A stretch of DNA of 57,509 nt from Clostridiaceae bacterium BRH_c20a (GTDB lineage Bacteria; Bacillota; Peptococcia; Peptococcales; BICA1-8). Where the stretch lies: assembly GCA_000961765.1 (NCBI GenBank), contig LADT01000075.1, positions 1 to 57,509 of the forward strand. Direction: 5' to 3'. Shown here one piece after another: positions 8,617 to 17,857 of the stretch; the first letter of the stretch is position 1, and the number at the start of each line of letters is the position of its first letter. Made by a program: the position numbers and the translations under genes. Below the pieces are notes generated by a model. It was not told where the DNA came from, made no database searches, and worked only from the letters and a program-made list of their open reading frames with translations.

Positions 8617-9687
8617 ATGGGAAGGAAAGTGAAAAAAGAAATTACTATTCGTAGCTCCGCCGCTGAGTACCTGACTTTTGTCGCAAGCACTGGTGATAAT
8701 CAAGACAGTGTTGAAATGCGGTATGAGGATGAAAACATCTGGTTGACACAAAAGATGATGGCTACTTTGTATGACGTGGAAACACACACAATTAATTACC
8801 ATATTAAAAGGATTTTTGCAGACTCGGAATTAGAGGAGAGTTCAGTTATTCGAAATTTTCGAATAACTGCCGCTGATGGAAAAACCTACGATACCAAGCA
8901 TTATGCCTTGCAAATGATTATTGCCGTTGGATTTAAGGTTAACTCCGAAAGAGCTGTGCAATTTCGTAAATGGGTTAATCAAATCGCCAAGGACTATACA
9001 ATTAAAGGCTGGGTTATGGATGATGAGCGAATAAAAAGAGGGTCCTACTTGACCGATAAATATTTTGAGGAACAGCTTGAGAGGATACGGGAAATCCGTG
9101 CTAGTGAGCGAAAGTTCTATCAAAAAGTAACCGACTTATACGCAACAGCCATTGATTATGATAAAAACGCAAAATCAACAAAGCGGTTTTATGCAACTGT
9201 GCAGAATAAAATGCACTACGCTGTTCACGGTCACACTGCGGCGGAGCTTATTGTCGGCAGAGCGAATAGTGAGAAAGAGCATATGGGGCTTACCACTTGG
9301 CAGGATGCCCCCGATGGCAAAATCAAAATCACGGATGTGACAATTGCAAAAAACTATTTGTCTGAATTTGAATTGAAGCAACTAAACCGTATGGTAAGCT
9401 CCTATTTGGATTTTGCAGAGAATATGACACAGCGCAAAATTCCTTTAACAATGCAGGATTGGGAGACACGCCTAAATTCTTTTATCGAAATGTTTGAATA
9501 TGGTTTATTGAAAGATGCAGGAAAAGTGTCCGCAGAAATAGCAAAATTACACGCTGAAAGTGAATTTGAAAAATACCGCATTGTTCAAGACAAGCTCTTT
9601 GAGTCCGATTACGACAGATACATCCGAGAGCTTGAACAATTGCAACAACAGGGAAAAGACAAATCCAAATCGGATGCAAAAAGGTAG
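8617..9687 (+). CDS. RhuM family protein
   Basis: 356 residues, full length for the virulence-RhuM family. Recognisable blocks are VEMRYEDENIWLTQKMM, NYHIKRIF, VIRNFRITAADGKTYDTKHY and AVQFRKWVNQIAKDYTIKG. RhuM was named from a Salmonella pathogenicity island. Homologues are scattered across genomes on mobile or accessory DNA, and the molecular function is unsettled. An internal patch near residues 205-245 (KMHYAVHGHTAAELIVGRA) resembles Fic-related domains (tentative). GGAAAGGAC precedes the ATG. Strong family conservation and sporadic distribution suggest horizontal acquisition. Confidence 0.85.
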   Translation: MGRKVKKEITIRSSAAEYLTFVASTGDNQDSVEMRYEDENIWLTQKMMATLYDVETHTINYHIKRIFADSELEESSVIRNFRITAADGKTYDTKHYALQMIIAVGFKVNSERAVQFRKWVNQIAKDYTIKGWVMDDERIKRGSYLTDKYFEEQLERIREIRASERKFYQKVTDLYATAIDYDKNAKSTKRFYATVQNKMHYAVHGHTAAELIVGRANSEKEHMGLTTWQDAPDGKIKITDVTIAKNYLSEFELKQLNRMVSSYLDFAENMTQRKIPLTMQDWETRLNSFIEMFEYGLLKDAGKVSAEIAKLHAESEFEKYRIVQDKLFESDYDRYIRELEQLQQQGKDKSKSDAKR

Positions 9688-9717
9688 AGACGACGAATAA
9701 GGTTGTAATCACATGCT

Positions 9718-9759
9718 AAGAGAGAGGCACCATCCCTTGCGGGACAACGCCTCTCTCTT
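9718..9759 (+). terminator. Strong hairpin after the RhuM gene
   Basis: An 11-base perfect stem (AAGAGAGAGGC with GCCTCTCTCTT) has further pairing inside the loop. The T-run is weak, so it is either a terminator or a transcript-stabilising hairpin. The next gene has its own SD 100 bases on. Confidence 0.55.
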
Positions 9760-9877
9760 GCATTTCCGTATCGGTTTGGGGTATGGTTCAATAAATTTCC
9801 CTATTAAACCGTGCCTTTCCCGCCTATTTTTTTTTAAACTTTAGGAAAATATATAATTTAGGGAAGGAGTGAAATTG

Positions 9878-11101
9878 ATGTTAAAGGAAGCCCAAAGATG
9901 TTTACAGTGTAAAAAGCCAAGGTGTCAGTCGGCCTGTCCAATAAGTACGGAGATCCCTCGGGTAATAGACTATTATCTACAAGGGGAAGTCAGCACAGCG
10001 GGCAGAATATTATTTGAAAATAATCCTTTATCAGTTATAACATCACTGGTCTGTCCCCATGAAAAGCAGTGTCAGGGCAATTGTATCTTAGGTCAAAAGG
10101 GACTGCCATTAAATATTGGTGAAATAGAGCATATGGTTTCTCTAAACTTTCTTAAGCAGACCTCCTTTTTCATACCTAAACAAAACAACAGCATGGTTGC
10201 TATTGTTGGCTCTGGTCCTGCCGGCCTAACAATTGCTTTTTTACTGGCTCAAAAAGGTTATCAGGTTACAATTTTTGAGGAAAATGATAAAACTGGAGGG
10301 GTACTTCGTTTTGGCATCCCCGAATTTCGCCTTCCTAAACAGATTATTGATTTATTAGCTGAGAAATTGCTAGAGTTAGGGGTTATTATAAGATATAATA
10401 CTCTAATCGGGCCTATATTAACTTTAGAGGACCTTTTTAGAGACGGATATTTGGCTATATTCATTGGTACAGGGGTTTGGAGATCCAACAAGTTAGGGTT
10501 AAAAGGAGAGAGCTTAGGTAATGTGCACTTTGCTATTGATTACCTAAAAAACCCCGATGTCTATAGACTGGGTGCAGTTGTAAACGTAATTGGCGCTGGA
10601 AATGTGGCTATAGACGTTGCCAGAACAGCTATTAGACAGGGTGCTATTAGGGTAAGTGTATTGTATCGGGGAAGTGAAGAAATGATGACAGCCAATAAGG
10701 AAGAAATTGAGATGGCAAAAGCTGAAGGTGTTAGCTTTCTTTTCTTCCATCAGCCTGTAGAATTCTTAAAGGATGGGGTACTCTGTCATAAAACTATAAT
10801 AGAGGCAGGTAAAACAGTACAGCTTCCGGAAACTGAGTTCATAAAATCAGATAGCGTGATAATATCTGTCGGTCAGGGACCAAGAGCAAATATTGTAGCA
10901 ACAGCCAAAAACCTGGAAATATCTGCAAGAGGACTTATCAAGACTGATCCTTTTGGGAAGACTTCTATGGATGGAGTATTTGCTTCAGGCGATGTAGTAA
11001 CCGGAGCCCGAACGGTCGTTGAAGCTGTTAATATTGCCAGAAGGGTAGCAGAAGAAATGGAAAAATATATGATATCAAGGAGGAAATATGTTAACATTTA
11101 A
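9878..11101 (+). CDS. GltD-like FAD/NAD(P) oxidoreductase with N-terminal Fe-S domain
   Basis: 407 residues. The N-terminus holds the cysteine pattern of the dihydropyrimidine dehydrogenase/glutamate synthase small-subunit Fe-S domain (CLQCKKPRCQSACP, then CPHEKQCQGNC). FAD motif AIVGSGPAGL and NAD(P) motif VIGAGNVAIDVA follow, ending with FASGDVVTGARTVVEA. No large glutamate synthase subunit or NfnA neighbour is present, so the electron partner is unknown. The GTG at 9869 sits on the SD itself; the ATG at 9878 is eight bases after GGAG and is chosen. The 3' end overlaps the helicase gene by 14 bases. Confidence 0.83.
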   Translation: MLKEAQRCLQCKKPRCQSACPISTEIPRVIDYYLQGEVSTAGRILFENNPLSVITSLVCPHEKQCQGNCILGQKGLPLNIGEIEHMVSLNFLKQTSFFIPKQNNSMVAIVGSGPAGLTIAFLLAQKGYQVTIFEENDKTGGVLRFGIPEFRLPKQIIDLLAEKLLELGVIIRYNTLIGPILTLEDLFRDGYLAIFIGTGVWRSNKLGLKGESLGNVHFAIDYLKNPDVYRLGAVVNVIGAGNVAIDVARTAIRQGAIRVSVLYRGSEEMMTANKEEIEMAKAEGVSFLFFHQPVEFLKDGVLCHKTIIEAGKTVQLPETEFIKSDSVIISVGQGPRANIVATAKNLEISARGLIKTDPFGKTSMDGVFASGDVVTGARTVVEAVNIARRVAEEMEKYMISRRKYVNI

Positions 11102-12512
11102 AGAGTTAAATCTAGATTCAAGAATACTTAGAGCGGTTGAAGAAATGGGTTTTGAACAGGCGACCCCTATTCAGGAGCAGGCTATACCTGTTGCACTGCA
11201 AGGAAAGGACATGATTGGACAGGCTCAAACAGGTACAGGAAAAACAGCGGCCTTTGCCATTCCTTTTTTAGAACGTATTAGAGATGGTCAGGATATACAG
11301 GTTCTGGTATTAACACCAACCAGAGAGCTTTGTATTCAAATAGCAGAAGAGGTAGGCAAAGTTGGAAAGTACATGCAGGTAAAGGCACTGCCTATTTATG
11401 GTGGACAGGAAATTAGCCGGCAGATTAGAGGCTTGAAGAACCGCCCCCAAATAATTATTGCTACACCCGGACGTTTGATGGACCATATGGAACGCAGAAC
11501 TATAAAACTAAGTAACTTGAAGGTCATTGTCTTAGATGAAGCTGATGAGATGCTAAACATGGGCTTTTTAGAGGACATCGAAAAAATCCTTGCTTCCTGT
11601 AATTCTGACAGGCAGACTTTGATGTTCTCAGCAACTATAAAGCCAGAGATTGAAAAAATTGCTAATAAATTCATGAAGGAGCCAGTCCTTGTTAGGGTTA
11701 AAAATCAAGAACTAACTGTATCCGCAATTGAACAGCACTTTTATGAGGTTCCGGAGAGACAAAAGCTCGATGCTTTATGCAGTATTTTGGATATCCAAAG
11801 CCCTGAGCTGGCTTTAATATTTGGCAGGACTAAAAGGCGAGTAGATGAGTTAGCGGATGCTTTACAGAAAAGGGGTTACCAGGCGGAAGGTATCCATGGA
11901 GATTTAAGCCAGAGGCAAAGGGATGCTGTAATGGCTAAATTTAGAGGCTCCCAGATCGATATTTTGGTTGCAACAGATGTTGCTGCCAGAGGCTTGGATA
12001 TTTCAGGAGTAACCCATGTCTATAACTTTGATATACCCATGGATGTAGACGGCTATGTCCATCGTGTTGGAAGAACCGGTAGAGCAGGTCAGTCTGGCTT
12101 AGCTGTTACCTTTGTAGAGCCAAGGGAGTTTGGCCAGCTTAGAAATATAGAACGTACTATCAATAAAAGGTTAAAACGTCAGCAGCTGCCCTCATTAGCC
12201 GATGTTAGAAAAGAAAAACAAAAGCTTGCCGCCAGTAAAGTAATGGCAATTATTGAAGACGGCAAATTTGGTGAATATAAATATGCCGCAGAACAGTTAA
12301 TTAACGAGTATGATTCTTTAACAGTCATTTCCGCAGCTCTTAAATTAATAGGCGGCGGATTGGAAAAAATAGAAGATGATATTAAATTAACAGAAGAGAG
12401 ACCTGTATTTAGTAAGAAGAAATCTTTTACCCAAAATAATAGGGCAAAACGTCCACCCCAAAAGGGAGGAAGAAATAGTAGACAGGATAATAGACAGGGA
12501 TATTATAAATAA
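11088..12512 (+). CDS. DEAD-box ATP-dependent RNA helicase
   Basis: 474 residues with all core motifs: Q motif (ATPIQEQAIP), motif I AQTGTGKT, PTREL, TPGR, DEAD, SAT, and ARGLD plus HRVGRTGRAG in the second RecA domain. After a helical segment the tail is basic (KRPPQKGGRNSRQDNR). It resembles CshA/DeaD cold-shock and RNA-turnover helicases rather than DbpA, since no clear RNA-binding module is seen. AGGAGG lies four bases before the ATG, inside the previous gene, so the two genes are translationally coupled. Confidence 0.92.
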   Translation: MLTFKELNLDSRILRAVEEMGFEQATPIQEQAIPVALQGKDMIGQAQTGTGKTAAFAIPFLERIRDGQDIQVLVLTPTRELCIQIAEEVGKVGKYMQVKALPIYGGQEISRQIRGLKNRPQIIIATPGRLMDHMERRTIKLSNLKVIVLDEADEMLNMGFLEDIEKILASCNSDRQTLMFSATIKPEIEKIANKFMKEPVLVRVKNQELTVSAIEQHFYEVPERQKLDALCSILDIQSPELALIFGRTKRRVDELADALQKRGYQAEGIHGDLSQRQRDAVMAKFRGSQIDILVATDVAARGLDISGVTHVYNFDIPMDVDGYVHRVGRTGRAGQSGLAVTFVEPREFGQLRNIERTINKRLKRQQLPSLADVRKEKQKLAASKVMAIIEDGKFGEYKYAAEQLINEYDSLTVISAALKLIGGGLEKIEDDIKLTEERPVFSKKKSFTQNNRAKRPPQKGGRNSRQDNRQGYYK

Positions 12513-12525
12513 ACTAGTGCCCAGC

Positions 12526-12627
12526 TATAAAGGTTAAGGCTAAGGCTGAGGCTAAGAAAAATCTTAACCTTAACCTAGCGAAATGAAATGAGCGAAACCT
12601 TAACCTTAGTAATGCTAGCATTACTAA
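12526..12627 (+). repeat. Family A intergenic repeat, copy 1
   Basis: Tandem hexamer-like units (GGCTAA, then CTTAAC) flank a CCTAGCGAAATG...GAGCGAAACC core and end in a perfect 20-base palindrome at 12607-12626 (arms TAGTAATGCT/AGCATTACTA). Related copies occur at 16498, 17855, 17970, 31127, 48725 and 49705. Noncoding; function unknown. Confidence 0.75.
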
Positions 12628-12645
12628 AGAAAAACGGGGGTAGCT

Positions 12646-13791
12646 ATGCTGTATCTGGATAACAGTGCAACAACTGCCGTTCATCCTGAAGTAATAAAGG
12701 TCATGCAGGATGTACTAGCAAAAAATTTTGGCAATCCTTCATCTTTACATAGAAAAGGTATTGAGGCAGAGAAAATGCTTCAGATTAGTAGAAATTTTAT
12801 AGCCCAGACCCTTCAGGTAAAACCCCATGAAATAGTTTTTACATCAGGAGGTACAGAAGGTGATAACTTGGCTGTTAAAGGGATAGCCCTGCAATATCAA
12901 AATAGGGGACGTCATATAATAATTAGTCAAGTGGAACATCCTGCTGTAAGAGAATCCTGTCATCAGCTAGAAAACCTAGGGTTTGAGATAACCTGCCTTG
13001 CTGTTGATAAAACAGGTTGTGTTGATCCGGAATTAGTTAAGACGAGCATTAGAAATGATACTATTCTCGTCAGTATCATGCAGGTAAATAATGAGGTAGG
13101 GACTATCCAGCCTATTCAAGCTATAGGAGATATTATCAAGAAACATACTAAAATATTTTTCCACGTTGATGGTGTACAAGGGTATGCAAAAATTCCAGTA
13201 CAGCTAAAGCTTTGGGGTGTAGATCTCTTTACCATTTCCGCCCACAAAATTCACGGTCCCAAGGGAGTAGGAGCCTTGTATATTAGAGAAGGGATTAAAC
13301 TGTTCCCTCAAATAACCGGGGGTGGTCAAGAAGGCGGCATCAGATCCGGCACTGAAAATATCCCTGGGATTGTAGGCTTTGCCAAGGCATGTCAAATTGC
13401 CCGGGAAATATTTGTCGTAAAAAGTGAGGAAATGTCTAACTTAAGAAGAGAATGCATTGTTATGCTCGAAGAAAGTATTCCCTCCATTGTCATTAATGGA
13501 CCCAAAGACGAGGAAGCTTCACCTTACATAATTAATCTAAGTATACCCGGGTTAAAAAGAGAAGTGCTGGTACATGCTTTAGAAAGTGAAGACATTTTTG
13601 TTTCTACTGGCTCCGCCTGTTCCTCGAAAAAGGATATTACCAGCCCCGTCCTTGATGCAATGGGAATTGCCAAGGATCTCAAGTTAGGGTCTATCAGGGT
13701 TAGTTTTACCTATGATACAGCTATAGAGGATATAGAAGTTTTCGTTGGTAAACTTGCTCAAGTAGTGGAGCAATTATTAAGAAAAAACTAG
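12646..13791 (+). CDS. Cysteine desulfurase (NifS/IscS class)
   Basis: 381 residues. This PLP enzyme removes sulfur from cysteine as an enzyme-bound persulfide. It shows LYLDNSATT at the N-terminus, PLP lysine K201 in SAHKIHGPKG and the persulfide cysteine C325 in TGSACSS. The next gene is thiI; the pairing matches nifZ-thiI in Bacillus, where the desulfurase supplies sulfur for 4-thiouridine in tRNA. Here a 250-base spacer carrying a family B repeat separates the two. GGGGGTAGCT precedes the ATG. Confidence 0.92.
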   Translation: MLYLDNSATTAVHPEVIKVMQDVLAKNFGNPSSLHRKGIEAEKMLQISRNFIAQTLQVKPHEIVFTSGGTEGDNLAVKGIALQYQNRGRHIIISQVEHPAVRESCHQLENLGFEITCLAVDKTGCVDPELVKTSIRNDTILVSIMQVNNEVGTIQPIQAIGDIIKKHTKIFFHVDGVQGYAKIPVQLKLWGVDLFTISAHKIHGPKGVGALYIREGIKLFPQITGGGQEGGIRSGTENIPGIVGFAKACQIAREIFVVKSEEMSNLRRECIVMLEESIPSIVINGPKDEEASPYIINLSIPGLKREVLVHALESEDIFVSTGSACSSKKDITSPVLDAMGIAKDLKLGSIRVSFTYDTAIEDIEVFVGKLAQVVEQLLRKN

Positions 13792-13802
13792 TCTTGATAG
13801 AT

Positions 13803-13981
13803 GGCATCGGATGAATGATAGTTTTTGGGATGCATCTATTCAAAGTAATACTGCAAGATGCATCTGATGAATGCCAAATTTTTTTGATGCATCCCTTAAG
13901 CTTGACCTTTGAGCAGATGCGTCCGGATAATGTTTACATTCATGGGATGCATCCCAATATCTCAACCCCTTAGCTGATGCC
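13803..13981 (+). repeat. Family B GATGCATC-box element, copy 1
   Basis: Begins GGCATCGGATGAATG and ends TTAGCTGATGCC, giving inverted ends. Inside are several GATGCATC boxes and the conserved strings AAGCTTGACCTTTGAGCAGA and ATCCCAATATCTCAACC. A second GATGAATG start at about 13863 suggests a nested or duplicated left end. It sits between two functionally linked genes. See copies at 16336, 24614 and 33998. Confidence 0.8.
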
Positions 13982-14049
13982 CTATTTGACAACATGGTGG
14001 CGATACGTCGTTTCGGTAATTTGTTACAAAATCATAGGTGGTGAAGAAT

Positions 14050-15252
14050 ATGTATGATCATATCCTAATAAGATATGGTGAGCTTGCCCTAAAAGGACGT
14101 AACCAAATGAGCTTTGTCAGGCAGTTAGTAAGAAATATTCGGGGGATGATAGAGAGGCACCAGGGTGAAAAAGTAAAAATAGAAGTAGAACAAGGGCGCA
14201 TTTTCTTAGAACTAGAGGGTGCAAACCCGGAAAAATATTATGACTCATTGGGTAAGGTTTTTGGAATAATCTCCTTTAGCCCTGTTCGTAAGGGAAAGCT
14301 TGATATGGAGGAAATAAAAAGAATCTCACTGGAGGAATTCCAGTCTATTACAAAAAAACCTGACTCCTTTCGAGTAACAGTAAAACGATCAAATAAACGC
14401 TTTCCAGTAAAATCACCTGATGCTCAAATAGAAATAGGCGGGCATATTTATGAAAACAGTAATAATTTACGGGTGGACTTGCATAATCCAGATGTTGAGG
14501 TTTTTGTTGAAATTAGGGATGATGCTGCCTATATCTATACCCAAAAAATACATGGCTTAGGGGGATTGCCTTTAGGTACCGGAGGTAAGGCTATGCTTTT
14601 ATTATCCGGTGGTATTGACAGCCCAGTAGCTGGTTGGTTAACAATGAAAAGGGGTGTAGTAATTGAAGCCATCCATTTCTACAGTTATCCTTATACAAGT
14701 GAACGTGCCAAAGAGAAAGTAATAGACTTAGCTCGAGTTTTAGCAGAGTTTTCTGGTAAGGTTGTTGTCCATATGGTACCCTTTACAAAAATCCAAGAAG
14801 CAATAAGCGCCAATTGCTATGAAAGTTTATGGATTACTATTATGAGGCGTTTTATGTTCAGAATTGCAGAAAGAATTACCCAGCAGAGAAAAGCCCTAGC
14901 TCTTGTTACAGGGGAAAGCTTAGGGCAGGTTGCTAGTCAAACATTAGAAAGCATATATGCTATAAATGACGTTATTAATACACCTGTGATTAGGCCTTTA
15001 ATTGCAGCTGATAAAGAAGAAATAATGGGCTTGGCTAGAAAAATAGATACATATGATATTTCAATTCGCCCTTATGAGGATTGTTGTACTGTATTTTTAC
15101 CAAAAGAGCCTAAGACTAAGCCTAAAATGGCGATTTGTGAGAAGGAAGAAACTAGGTTAGATAAAGAGGGTCTTATTGAGGAGGCTTTGGTTAATACTGA
15201 ACGTATTATGATAAAAGCTCAAGAAGACCAACTAGGCTTTGGAATTAAATAA
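14050..15252 (+). CDS. thiI: tRNA 4-thiouridine / thiamine sulfurtransferase ThiI
   Basis: 400 residues: an N-terminal ferredoxin-like and THUMP RNA-binding region (HILIRYGELALKGRNQ at residues 4-19), then a PP-loop ATPase with LLLSGGIDSPVAGW and a late CCTVFLP cysteine region. It lacks the C-terminal rhodanese domain found in E. coli ThiI, as in Bacillus-type enzymes, which take sulfur directly from a dedicated desulfurase, presumably the upstream gene. The frame opens at GTG 14038, but AGGTGGTGA is best placed for the ATG at 14050. A strong terminator follows. Confidence 0.92.
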   Translation: MYDHILIRYGELALKGRNQMSFVRQLVRNIRGMIERHQGEKVKIEVEQGRIFLELEGANPEKYYDSLGKVFGIISFSPVRKGKLDMEEIKRISLEEFQSITKKPDSFRVTVKRSNKRFPVKSPDAQIEIGGHIYENSNNLRVDLHNPDVEVFVEIRDDAAYIYTQKIHGLGGLPLGTGGKAMLLLSGGIDSPVAGWLTMKRGVVIEAIHFYSYPYTSERAKEKVIDLARVLAEFSGKVVVHMVPFTKIQEAISANCYESLWITIMRRFMFRIAERITQQRKALALVTGESLGQVASQTLESIYAINDVINTPVIRPLIAADKEEIMGLARKIDTYDISIRPYEDCCTVFLPKEPKTKPKMAICEKEETRLDKEGLIEEALVNTERIMIKAQEDQLGFGIK

Positions 15253-15256
15253 CTTC

Positions 15257-15288
15257 ATTTAAAAATCGCCTTACGGCGATTTTTAAAT
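15257..15288. terminator. Intrinsic terminator after thiI
   Basis: A 14-base perfect stem (ATTTAAAAATCGCC and its complement) with a four-base loop; the complementary arm supplies the T-run. Confidence 0.9.
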
Positions 15289-15419
15289 AGAGGTAAGATT
15301 AAAACCAATAGAATATAATTAAGTAGCCACTAGCCACTAAAATAATTGACTAACTAGTATTGAAGGTTATAATTTCAAATAAGTGGCTTTTCGTTTAATA
15401 CAATGCAGGAGGAAGAGTT

Positions 15420-16232
15420 ATGCCGGAAATACCTGAAATGGAAGTGTATAAAAACCAGCTTTCTAAGACGGTTATCCATAAAAAGGTAACAGGGGTTATT
15501 ATTAATCGGGAGAGAGCAATTAATGTAGAACCAGCAGTTTTTTCTGAGCTGGGCAATGACCAGCTTATTGTTTATGTTAGTAGGCGGGCAAAACACTTAA
15601 TTGTAACATTGGGTAATGGCTATTATCTAGTTGGGCACTTAATGTTAGGTGGGAGAATCTATTTAGCCGAACCTGGTGAAAAGCTAAAAACCCAAGGTTC
15701 TGTTATCTTGGAATTCTCAGGTGGTGAAAAACTATATTTTATTAATTTGCGTTTAGGCTGGCTTCATGTCATGAATGAAGAGGAAATGGATCGGCAGTTT
15801 GCGAAATTAGGGCCAGAGCCATTAAGTGAATTTTTTACTTTAGAATGGCTGAGTGATAATTTGTCGCAAAAAAGAGGTACAATTAAGCCACTATTAACAG
15901 AGCAAGGGTTTATAGCTGGAATAGGCAATTGCTATTCCGATGAGATCCTTTTTGGAGCAGGTCTAAGACCTGATAGGAAAGCCAATGAAATTAACCCCAA
16001 GGAGAGTAAACAGCTTTTTTCTGCTATACCTACGGTATTAAGGGATGCTATCGCTAATGGTGGATATATGGAAAAGCCTTTTCGCTTGCATGATAAATTA
16101 ACAGGTGGTCATAATGAACACTTAAAAGTTTATGACCGAGAGGGTCAACCCTGTTCCCGCTGCCCGGGCATAATTGTGCTTACAACTCTCTCTGGTAAAA
16201 AGAGCTTTTTCTGCCCCAGCTGCCAACGGTAG
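15420..16232 (+). CDS. Formamidopyrimidine-DNA glycosylase family (Fpg/Nei)
   Basis: 270 residues. The N-terminus MPEIPEMEVYKNQL fits the family in which Pro2 is the catalytic nucleophile and Glu3 assists. An H2TH region (TEQGFIAGIGNCYSDEILF) and a C-terminal zinc finger with two CxxC pairs (CSRC and CPSC) are present. It excises oxidised bases and nicks the DNA. The sequence departs somewhat from classical MutM (MPELPEVET), so MutM versus Nei-like substrate range is open. GCAGGAGGAAGAGTT precedes the ATG. Confidence 0.88.
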   Translation: MPEIPEMEVYKNQLSKTVIHKKVTGVIINRERAINVEPAVFSELGNDQLIVYVSRRAKHLIVTLGNGYYLVGHLMLGGRIYLAEPGEKLKTQGSVILEFSGGEKLYFINLRLGWLHVMNEEEMDRQFAKLGPEPLSEFFTLEWLSDNLSQKRGTIKPLLTEQGFIAGIGNCYSDEILFGAGLRPDRKANEINPKESKQLFSAIPTVLRDAIANGGYMEKPFRLHDKLTGGHNEHLKVYDREGQPCSRCPGIIVLTTLSGKKSFFCPSCQR

Positions 16233-16335
16233 GGGGGGAGGGAGGGCTTTGTACTCAGAGCTCAGTGCCCAGTGCCCAGAGCCCTTATTTAACCACGGGC
16301 CCCTTCAGGGCACACCGATGAACACGGCTGAAATT
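16233..16335. other. Spacer with low-complexity GTGCCCA repeats
   Basis: After a G-rich tract come partial tandem units (CAGTGCCCAGTGCCCAGAGCCC). No ORF or terminator was recognised. The spacer continues into the family B and A copies listed next. Confidence 0.5.
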
Positions 16336-16484
16336 GGCATCTGATGAATGACAATTTTAAATACTTATCAGTTCACAGGTTTTTTGTATGGTGCATCCCT
16401 TAAGCTAGACCTTTGAGCAGATGCTTCCTATAGTGTTCACATGCATGGGATGCATCCCAATATCTCAACCCATTAGCTGATGCC
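16336..16484 (+). repeat. Family B GATGCATC-box element, copy 2
   Basis: 149 bases from GGCATCTGATGAATG to TTAGCTGATGCC. It is nearly identical to copy 1 over the last ~40 bases (GGGATGCATCCCAATATCTC and onward) and over the ACCTTTGAGCAGATGC block. Middle sequences diverge. This is the cleanest copy for defining the ends. Confidence 0.85.
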
Positions 16485-16497
16485 CTTTAATTATTTT

Positions 16498-16526
16498 ACT
16501 TAACCTTAACCTTAACCTTAGCCTGT
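16498..16526 (+). repeat. Family A hexamer tract, short copy
   Basis: Four tandem TTAACC-like units ending in TTAGCC, directly after the family B copy. Confidence 0.6.
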
Positions 16527-16562
16527 CCATAAATATTACTTATTAGAACCTTGGAGGTATTA

Positions 16563-17024
16563 ATGAAACCAATCGAGAGAGTTAAAAATTATTTTAATAA
16601 GCAGGAAGTTAAATTAGAAGTTATCGAATTCCCGGAAGGTGCCACAGAAACTTGCGAACTGGCTGCTCAGGCCTTAGGTGTTCTGCCTGCCCAAATCGCG
16701 AAGACCTTAGTTTTCGTCGGCAAGAAATCAAATGTTTTAGTAGTAACCTGTGGCGACGAAAAAGTAGATCAAAAAAAGCTAAAGGAATATATCGGGGATA
16801 AATTTCGGTTTGCCCGGGCCGAAGAAGTTGAGGAATTAACTGGCTTCCCTCCGGGTGGAGTATGCCCCTTTGCTTTAAAAAGCGAGCTGCCTATAATTAT
16901 AGATAAATCCATAGAACGATTTTCTGTAGTATATACTGCTGCAGGAAATGCGGGTTCAGCAGTTCCTGTGACTTTGGAACAGCTGTTGGAGGTTACCCGA
17001 GGTAAACTCCTCTCAGTTTGTTAG
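16563..17024 (+). CDS. YbaK/EbsC-family aminoacyl-tRNA deacylase
   Basis: 153 residues of the YbaK/ProRS-INS fold, which hydrolyses mischarged tRNA (typically Cys-tRNA-Pro) in trans. Typical features are AAQALGVLPAQIAKTLVF (with the conserved lysine), VVTCGDEKVD, and GFPPGGVCPFAL, the GxxPGG(V)xPF signature. The frame could begin at TTG 16551, but GGAGGT is inside that extension and points to ATG 16563. A single gene in a repeat-rich neighbourhood. Confidence 0.87.
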   Translation: MKPIERVKNYFNKQEVKLEVIEFPEGATETCELAAQALGVLPAQIAKTLVFVGKKSNVLVVTCGDEKVDQKKLKEYIGDKFRFARAEEVEELTGFPPGGVCPFALKSELPIIIDKSIERFSVVYTAAGNAGSAVPVTLEQLLEVTRGKLLSVC

Positions 17025-17389
17025 GAAAGGGGACACACCTCCTACAGGTGGCAGGAAGCAGGAGACAGGATGCAAGATGCAAGATAAGAATCTATTCATG
17101 TCTCTTATATCTTGTCTCTTGCCTTGAATGAGTAATCGTTCCCTTAAAGCCCAAATCCTCAAATTATTACTTTATACGATACGGTTTTGGAACTTTAAAG
17201 AGGCTTAGTTATACTTGTTTTTGAACGGTTACATTCAAGCTACTTTCGGTCTTTTGTTTATGCCAATAAACCAAACATTACTTTTATATAAGGACACTAA
17301 TTAAATATCTTAGGCTTGCGCGCTCACGAGCTCACTCGCTCACGAATAGACGCAATCGCCTTTGGCGATTAAAAGGAGTTGAGGAGATT
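17025..17389. other. Noncoding spacer with REP-like and tandem repeats
   Basis: Starts with a GGGGACACACCT motif at 17029 that recurs at 57437. A run of GCAGGA/GCAAGAT units (17049-17080) and a partly inverted counterpart (17098-17122) follow. A 7-base perfect hairpin (17354-17370) lies just ahead of the next SD and has no T-run. No coding potential recognised. Confidence 0.5.
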
Positions 17390-17857
17390 ATGTTTTTCCG
17401 GGAACCGAAGAATAACGGTTTGGACTGCAGATTGTTTGGTACAATATTAACCCAAAATGAAGAATGTCCGTACCATAACTTATTAGATATGTATATTGTG
17501 GAGTTAGCTCCCGGGGAGGCCGTTATGGAGCTGCCAACTCAAAAGGAGCACCTTAACTCTATGGAAGCCGTGCATGGCGGAGTAACATTTTCTTTACTGG
17601 ACACCGTTATGGGAATAGCTGTTCGAACTCAAAATATTAACTGTGTGACCGTTGAGGCTAATATAAATTATTTAAAGCCTGTACTAAAAAGTGATAATTT
17701 AATTGCCATAGGCAAAGTAGTTAAATTAGGTAAAAAGATAATTGTTACTGAGGGCCTAATAAATAACAAAGAAGGGGAAAAGGTTGCAGTAGCTAGGGGT
17801 ACATATTACAATACGGGCCAATTCCTAGCCCCGCCGGCTTATTTAATAGAAGAATAG
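17390..17857 (+). CDS. PaaI-type hotdog thioesterase
   Basis: 155 residues. The family core is visible: LNSMEAVHGGVTFSLLDTVMG (HGG with an Asp further on, the usual catalytic arrangement), followed by NCVTVEANINYLKPV. These enzymes hydrolyse acyl- or aryl-CoA thioesters; the substrate is unknown. GAGGAG lies four bases before the ATG. The stop codon TAG is the first three bases of a family A palindrome, so the repeat abuts or supplies the end of the gene. Confidence 0.85.
   Translation: MFFREPKNNGLDCRLFGTILTQNEECPYHNLLDMYIVELAPGEAVMELPTQKEHLNSMEAVHGGVTFSLLDTVMGIAVRTQNINCVTVEANINYLKPVLKSDNLIAIGKVVKLGKKIIVTEGLINNKEGEKVAVARGTYYNTGQFLAPPAYLIEE

Noticed and set aside
9152-9340. Second gene inside the RhuM region on the plus strand
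   Set aside because: It is a shadow frame of the well-conserved RhuM reading frame with no family resemblance.
12526-12627. Telomere or chromosome-end sequence
   Set aside because: The hexamer tracts are short, internal, in both orientations and flanked by genes.
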